This document shows, in pieces, positions 59,441-64,000 of a DNA stretch of 64,000 nucleotides. Within the stretch, counting starts at the first letter, position 1. The number at the start of each line of letters is the position of its first letter. Position numbers and translations under genes: made by a program. The DNA is from Gigantopelta aegis (lineage: Eukaryota > Mollusca > Gastropoda > Neomphalida > Peltospiridae). Where the stretch lies: positions 79,837,997-79,901,996 of the forward strand of contig NC_054702.1 of the NCBI RefSeq assembly GCF_016097555.1, in the 5' to 3' direction. Below the pieces are notes generated by a model. It worked only from the letters and a program-made list of their open reading frames with translations, made no database searches and was not told the DNA's origin.

Positions 59441-60100
59441 CTGTAAAATAGGTCAGGTTATAGGGATTAACATGCACATTCAGAGCAAGCTGTTGTAGTG
59501 TATGCCAGCTCCTTCATCCAGGACAGGAAAGGGTTTGGGGTGAGTGGAAGGAGGAAGTTCACTTATTTGTGAAATATCTAAATGTATTCAAATGCTTTAT
59601 TCAATTGAAAAGCAACATGAAAAGCTCATATTTTATATAAAGATATTTATTACCCCAGCGTTCACTCATAACAGAGAAAATATTTTCCATATTTTCTCAG
59701 TGAGAAATATTCTGCATTGGTTTACCGAACAATACTATTGGACAATTTGACGCTCACAAACCAATGACTTTGTCGGTACTAAACATGACGTTATTACGAT
59801 TTGACAAACCCAAAATGACGTCATGTAGTTTAAAGAGTTTGCCTTTACAGGGGTCTGTTTTTGTTTAAATTAATAACAAAATGTCATTTTAATGCAATTC
59901 ATTATAGATTTTGAAGCAAAATAAAGATAATAATAATAATAAATGTGTGGGGTTTTTTATTATCTATGAACGTGATTAAATTACAACGTTATGGTAATTC
60001 TCAGAACAGTGCGTATTTAGTGGTTTACATCATTTCTATACAGGTTGGCCATCGTGCATTTGCGTGGAAAATAAAGGTTTTTAGACAAAAAAAATAGCTG
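59441..60100. other. Kelch gene intron, left part
   Basis: AT-rich intron between exons E and D. It holds a small hairpin around 59665-59705 (CAGAGAAAATATTTTCC with a mirrored partner). No gene. Confidence 0.5.
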
Positions 60101-60260
60101 AGGTAATAAATAGAATAACAAACTCGGTTCCAGCTATTATCAAATTTATGTCCCTCGTGAAATAATTTTCATTTGTTACTCGCTAAAGCTCGTGGCAATT
60201 GAAAATTATTTCACTCTGGACATAAATTTGATAACTGGTAACTCGTTTATTATCCTCTAT
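60101..60260. mobile_element. Foldback MITE in kelch intron
   Basis: ATCAAATTTATGTCC, GTGAAATAATTTTCA and the mirrored TGAAAATTATTTCAC, GGACATAAATTTGATAAC form a palindrome of about 160 bp with a short loop. Confidence 0.88.
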
Positions 60261-60440
60261 AGAAAGCTATTTCTGCGAACAATATATAATTTGAAAAGAG
60301 AAAAAAAGAGAAAAAAAAAGAGAGAAAAAAAGGAGAGAAAATGCTTGTTTTGCTTGCATGTTTTCATTTATCTTGTCAGTGGATTAGATAATAAAAATTA
60401 AATACAGAAATGTAACATCTTCAGAGAACTATTTACATAC

Positions 60441-60493
60441 CTCAACAGTGTCTTAGGCTCAATTCTAAAGAGTACAACCTCATTAACATGACG
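60441..60493 (-). CDS. KLHDC2: KLHDC1/2-type kelch protein, exon D
   Basis: A 53-nt exon between acceptor TACTATTTCAG and donor GAG/GTATGT. It encodes RHVNEVVLFRIEPKTLL plus two bases, matching HSNEILIFSVQPKSLVR in human KLHDC2 and HCNDLLIFQTQPYSLLR in KLHDC1: the last kelch strand plus the start of the BC box. Phase 0 in and phase 2 out agree with exons C and E. Confidence 0.92.
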
Positions 60494-60984
60494 CTGAAAT
60501 AGTAAACACAAGAATGAAAAATACAAGCTTCTGAGAATTAAAAATTTTCTAAAAATAAATTCAGGTAACCCATTTCATTCTGCATACCTCATTACAATCA
60601 TGTAAATGATAATGCATGAATGAAATATAGGTCACTGTACTAGATTTCTGTAAGTGATGGTTAAATGAAATGACTGTGCTTGCAATTTTCAAAGACCCGA
60701 CAAGTAAAACATGTACCCAAACCCAAGCAATCACAAAAATCTATGCAGGTAAAATAGTATTATAATAAAATTGGATTCACTTTCATTTTGAATTATGGAG
60801 GTTAAATCTGTCTCAAAGTGCTAACATTAATGTTTTAGGTTTTACAGCAGTTTTTGTATAATATTATACTGTTTTTAATAAAGAATTTTGTCCAACTAAT
60901 CACATCTGTGGTGACATCAGTAGGGAAAGTACTCGTGTACACTCACAATTTAGTATAATACCTTCCTGAATACACTATAGTTCC

Positions 60985-61220
60985 CACTGGCTTTGGTGGT
61001 TAAGCCATCAGATATAAGGCTGATAGGTACCGGCTCTCACCCAGAGCGAGTTTAACAACTCAATAGGTAGATGTAAGGCCACTATACTGACTTCTCTCTC
61101 ATTAACCACTAACAACTAACCGCTAACTCTCTGTCCTGGACAGCTGAGGTGTGTGCAGGATAGCGTGCTTGAACCTTAATTGGATATAAGCACGAAAAGA
61201 AAGAGAAAGATAAAAGAAAG
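60985..61220 (+). mobile_element. Second SINE family, complete, 11-bp target duplication
   Basis: 236 bp with a tRNA-like head (GGCTTTGGTGGTTAAGCCAT), a body containing GGACAGCTGAGGTGTGTGCA and CTTAATTGGATATAAGCACG, and an AAAGAAAG tail. ACTATAGTTCC flanks it exactly (60974-60984 and 61221-61231). It is inserted in the intron between kelch exons D and C, antisense to the gene. Confidence 0.92.
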
Positions 61221-61231
61221 ACTATAGTTCC

Positions 61232-61671
61232 AATGTTTTTTAGAACATTTATTCCCAGAATCCAATAGATGTTGCTAAATAAATCAGTTTAAATGTTTAA
61301 AAACCCTTTAGTATATTTTTAAAACTTATTTTATAAACTTAAGAATTTCTCACTGTACAGTAAAAAAAAATAAAGACTTACCGTATATGCAAATATGTTC
61401 GCGAATAAAATATACCGTGGAAATTGCGAACACGTTGATAGCACCGCAAATTTAATTACGTGCCAACTTATTTCAGATTTGGTATAATTTTCATGGATAC
61501 AAAAGACATTAGGGTACAGTATATCACACTTCAGTATATACAATAATGACTTTAAACAAGCGTGATTTAACCAAAAAAAGCTATTCTTGACCCTTACTAT
61601 ATGCACGTTCAAGTGACTACACTTAATCCTGGATTAACGTCTGTCAACTTCAGTATTATATATTTACTTAC
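61232..61671. other. Kelch gene intron
   Basis: AT-rich intron sequence up to the exon C donor; nothing further recognised. Confidence 0.5.
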
Positions 61672-61832
61672 GCTCTGAAGGTCACTTCTGAGAATATCAT
61701 TGCTGCAGCCACCAAATATGACGATGTCCCCAGATGATGTTATATCCATCGTATGCCACAGACGTGTATGTTTCTGTAGTATGTCCAATCGAGTCCACTG
61801 TAATGCCACAACATCTAGAAGCCATGCATCAC
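61672..61832 (-). CDS. KLHDC2: KLHDC1/2-type kelch protein, exon C
   Basis: 161 nt (2 + 53 codons) between acceptor TGTTGCTAG and donor AGC/GTAAGT. The peptide begins GDAWLLDVVALQWTRLD and continues HTRLWHTMDITSSGDIVIFG and GCSNDIL. This corresponds to the final kelch blades of KLHDC2 (SDAWTYCISKNEWIQF, PRLWHTACASDEGEVIVFGG, CANNLL). The RLWHT motif and the GG doublet of the kelch repeat are both present. Confidence 0.94.
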
Positions 61833-62371
61833 CTAGCAACACACAAAAATAGAGCAGACATAAATTAGTACCTTAGTTCAGATAAACATTACGAAAGTGA
61901 TTTTTGGTTAAACTCCACTGAACACAATAAAAATTAAAATCTTCTTATTCTCATTTTAAGTTCAAACTGCTATGTCAACTGAAATAGAAAAGAAAAGTTA
62001 TATGCAGTAACATTAAACTCTCTTAGTTATATTTAAGACACAACTTTTACGTAAATATTCTGCATTGCACTTTTGGAGGCAAAATGCATGATTTATCAAA
62101 TACCGTAAATTATTGTTAAAATATAATTCTTACAAAACAAAGTACAATTGTACATAATTAAATTTCCGTTACATTCATTACAATATACCGTCGTCCCATA
62201 GCAATGGGAGTTTGTTCATTTCCCGATGAATGTAAAAATTACGTTGTCAGGGAACGTCATTTTATATTGGTAATTTGTCTTACTGAGCGTTACTGTTTTA
62301 AGCCAAAAAAAATCTAAATAAAATGTTTTAATGTTATTATTAGTAAGTATGTTTCAAATTTAATTATAAGT
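61833..62371. other. Kelch gene intron
   Basis: Intron sequence between exon C and the foldback MITE; no other feature recognised. Confidence 0.5.
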
Positions 62372-62520
62372 ATTGTCTGTTATTTCTTTTACATTCATCT
62401 GGGTATGAACAAAAAAAATCACCTGCAAATGTATGTGAGAATGGCTTTACCAATTCACACAGTTTGCAAATGATTTTTTTTGTTCATACCCCGATGAACG
62501 TAAAAGAAATAACAGACAAT
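62372..62520. mobile_element. Foldback MITE in kelch intron
   Basis: ATTGTCTGTTATTTCTTTTA at the left mirrors TAAAAGAAATAACAGACAAT at the right, with inner arms GGGTATGAACAAAAAAAATC and its complement. 149 bp, arms nearly identical. Confidence 0.92.
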
Positions 62521-62612
62521 CCTTAAATGCATCAAATTATAAAAAAAATTAAAATCAATATTTAAGTAACAACCTGTTTTAAATGTTTTCTACAATACAT
62601 TGATATTCATAC

Positions 62613-62725
62613 CTAGTGGCCTTTGGTCAGTGGTATAGCCTCCATAAAGTAACACTTTGCTGTTTGAAATTGCTCTAAATGCATGCCAGGATCGACCACA
62701 AGGAATGTCTCCGAGCGGATTCAAC
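62613..62725 (-). CDS. KLHDC2: KLHDC1/2-type kelch protein, exon B
   Basis: 113 nt (1 + 37 codons + 1) between acceptor ATATGTTTTAG and donor CTAG/GTATGA. It encodes LNPLGDIPCGRSWHAFRAIS, NSKVLLYGGY and TTDQRPL, like LIPQGICPVGRSWHSLTPVS, HLFLFGGFTTDKQPL in human KLHDC2. GRSWH is the conserved kelch motif bearing residues (Arg, Ser) that in KLHDC2 help bind the substrate C-terminus (family knowledge). Confidence 0.94.
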
Positions 62726-62934
62726 CTAAAACATATAAATGTATATTATTATCTAGGTCTAGAGTAAGACTGAAACAAATAAATTCCTTTAAATACATTC
62801 TACAAACCAAGGAAAGCTTTGAAATTTTTTTTTTTCACTATAAAAATCAAAACATGTGAATTCTATATTATTACCTTGAAAACTGGACAAGAAAGAAAAT
62901 TAAATACCAATATTTATAACATACCTATTCAATT

Positions 62935-63410
62935 TTACTATAGTGATAGACGTTTTCAAACAGAGTGATAAATTTATCTTGCATCACACATATGTGCGAT
63001 CTGGACCGCTGGACTGGAACTTGTAAACGGGGAATTACCTTTTTATATTTACTAGCGCCATTTTATTACTGACATCATGTCTGATTTACAAATTACTTCA
63101 CATCGTATTTGAAACATTATATAAGATTGCAGCAGAGTATGATTCTTAACGTTAAGAAAATCCATGAAAGGAGGATTGATTAATAGATTTAAGACAGTGT
63201 AGTTATGATGATAAATAAAAACCATTTTTGTGAAAAATAAAAGGTATGTAATAAATACAGCACCTGACATACATTGTTTTTGCTTCCTATTTATTGCACT
63301 TGTTTATTTTGTGCAAGAACATACTACTCAACCACATAATCATGGTATATATATTCTTGCACTAAATAAATTTGTGCAATAAATAGGAAGTGAAAATAAC
63401 GTATGTGCTT
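62935..63410 (+). repeat. 450-bp dispersed repeat, copy 2
   Basis: Inverted match to 29101-29549, inserted in the kelch intron between exons B and A. It ends in the same CTTCCTATTTATTGCAC / GTGCAATAAATAGGAAG hairpin. Confidence 0.85.
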
Positions 63411-63794
63411 AAAAATACATATCTATTACCAAATCCAAAATTGAAAACATCCCAATACAAGGACTCATTTGGAAGATTTAAAATATACATTATTACATGA
63501 ATTTTGTTTTTTGTATAAATAATCCTGTATATATAGCATTAACAATATTGAAAACATGGCATTAAAAGCATCTTCTTCTTCTTCTTTTTTAGTGGGGTGT
63601 GTGCAAGTATTATATAACAGTAGACAGATTTGCTTCATGGCTGACAATATTTCAGTCTTGCTCTTGACGAAATGTTGAAATTAATCTTATGTTACACATC
63701 AAACAAGCCACAATTGTAAACCTTCCACGGTGTCATTAAACAGATATTCTTTTCCTTTACACTGTCTTGGTAATAAGAAAGTTACTAGACATAC
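63411..63794. other. Kelch gene intron
   Basis: AT-rich intron sequence with a short CTT microsatellite near 63570-63590; no gene. Confidence 0.5.
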
Positions 63795-63934
63795 TCTCCA
63801 CTCCAGGTTAATGATGTCATATCCAGACAGTGTAGGTCGTTCCTTCTTGACATGTCGTGACGTCCACCAAACACAAACAATTTTGATCCAGCCAGGGCAG
63901 CCCCGTGTGCTGCTCTAGGCACAGGTGGAAATCC
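63795..63934 (-). CDS. KLHDC2: KLHDC1/2-type kelch protein, exon A (gene continues beyond window)
   Basis: 140 nt (46 codons + 2) between acceptor TGTTGTAG and donor GA/GTATGT. The peptide GFPPVPRAAHGAALAGSKLF, VFGGRHDMSRRNDLHCLDM and TSLTWSGE matches PSPRAAHACATVGNRGFVFGG, ARMNDLHYLNLDTWEWNE of KLHDC2 and RMNDLHYLNLDTWTWSG of KLHDC1. The protein is a six-bladed propeller that picks substrates ending in glycine for a cullin-2 ubiquitin ligase (family knowledge). Earlier blades must lie beyond base 64000. Because features of both KLHDC1 and KLHDC2 are present, this may be the pre-duplication ancestor type. Confidence 0.94.
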
Positions 63935-64000
63935 CTACAACAGAAGACTGCCATATTAACGGTTTGGGTTACAGTCGATATTTAATGTTCTTTCCATCAT

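Overview
This is an AT-rich animal genomic window, most likely from a gastropod mollusc. The evidence is spliced genes with GT-AG introns, many small non-autonomous DNA transposons, and at least two tRNA-headed SINE families of the kind I associate with gastropod genomes. The species is an inference; the sequence does not name it.

Two host protein genes lie on the minus strand, head to tail, and both run off the window. At the right end are the last five exons (63934 down to 59272) of a KLHDC1/KLHDC2-type kelch protein, the substrate receptor of a cullin-2 ubiquitin ligase. These exons hold kelch blades, a BC box, a cullin-2 box and a C-terminal Gly-Ser. At the left end are the first three coding exons (16182 to 14718, 7268 to 7117, 6582 to 6394) of a SIPA1L-family Rap GTPase-activating protein. 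They splice in frame into 602 codons that stop just inside the RapGAP region; the remaining exons lie beyond base 1. The roughly 42 kb between the two genes should hold the SIPA1L promoter and 5' non-coding exons, for which I offer only weak candidates (18.4, 30.9 and 31.0 kb). One tRNA-Asp(GTC) gene sits on the plus strand at 54.5 kb.

Layout. 1-5.8 kb: a 27-bp satellite inside SIPA1L intron 3, with a decayed edge reaching close to exon 3. 6.4-16.8 kb: SIPA1L exons and introns. 17-49 kb: mostly unassigned intergenic or 5' intron DNA with SINEs, CAG-ended MITEs, a TTAA MITE, pogo-like elements, foldbacks, a 42-bp minisatellite and a dead Tc1 element (45955-47455). 49.9-53.8 kb: a nested foldback transposon complex. 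54-58 kb: a telomere-like foldback, the tRNA, a SINE cluster and a hAT-like element. 58.6-64 kb: the kelch gene with repeats in its introns.

The most unusual object is the foldback element at 50893-53764. It has a 9-bp target duplication and long inverted arms. Its small loop carries an ATG-started 59-codon frame matching the N-terminus and Walker A motif of RecQ-like helicases. A second transposon is nested in one arm, and the opposite arm still preserves the empty target site. Other points worth checking are a satellite whose every unit resembles a branch point plus 3' splice site on the SIPA1L sense strand, a triplicated acceptor at SIPA1L exon 3, and a set of CAG-ended MITEs with 5-6 bp target duplications.
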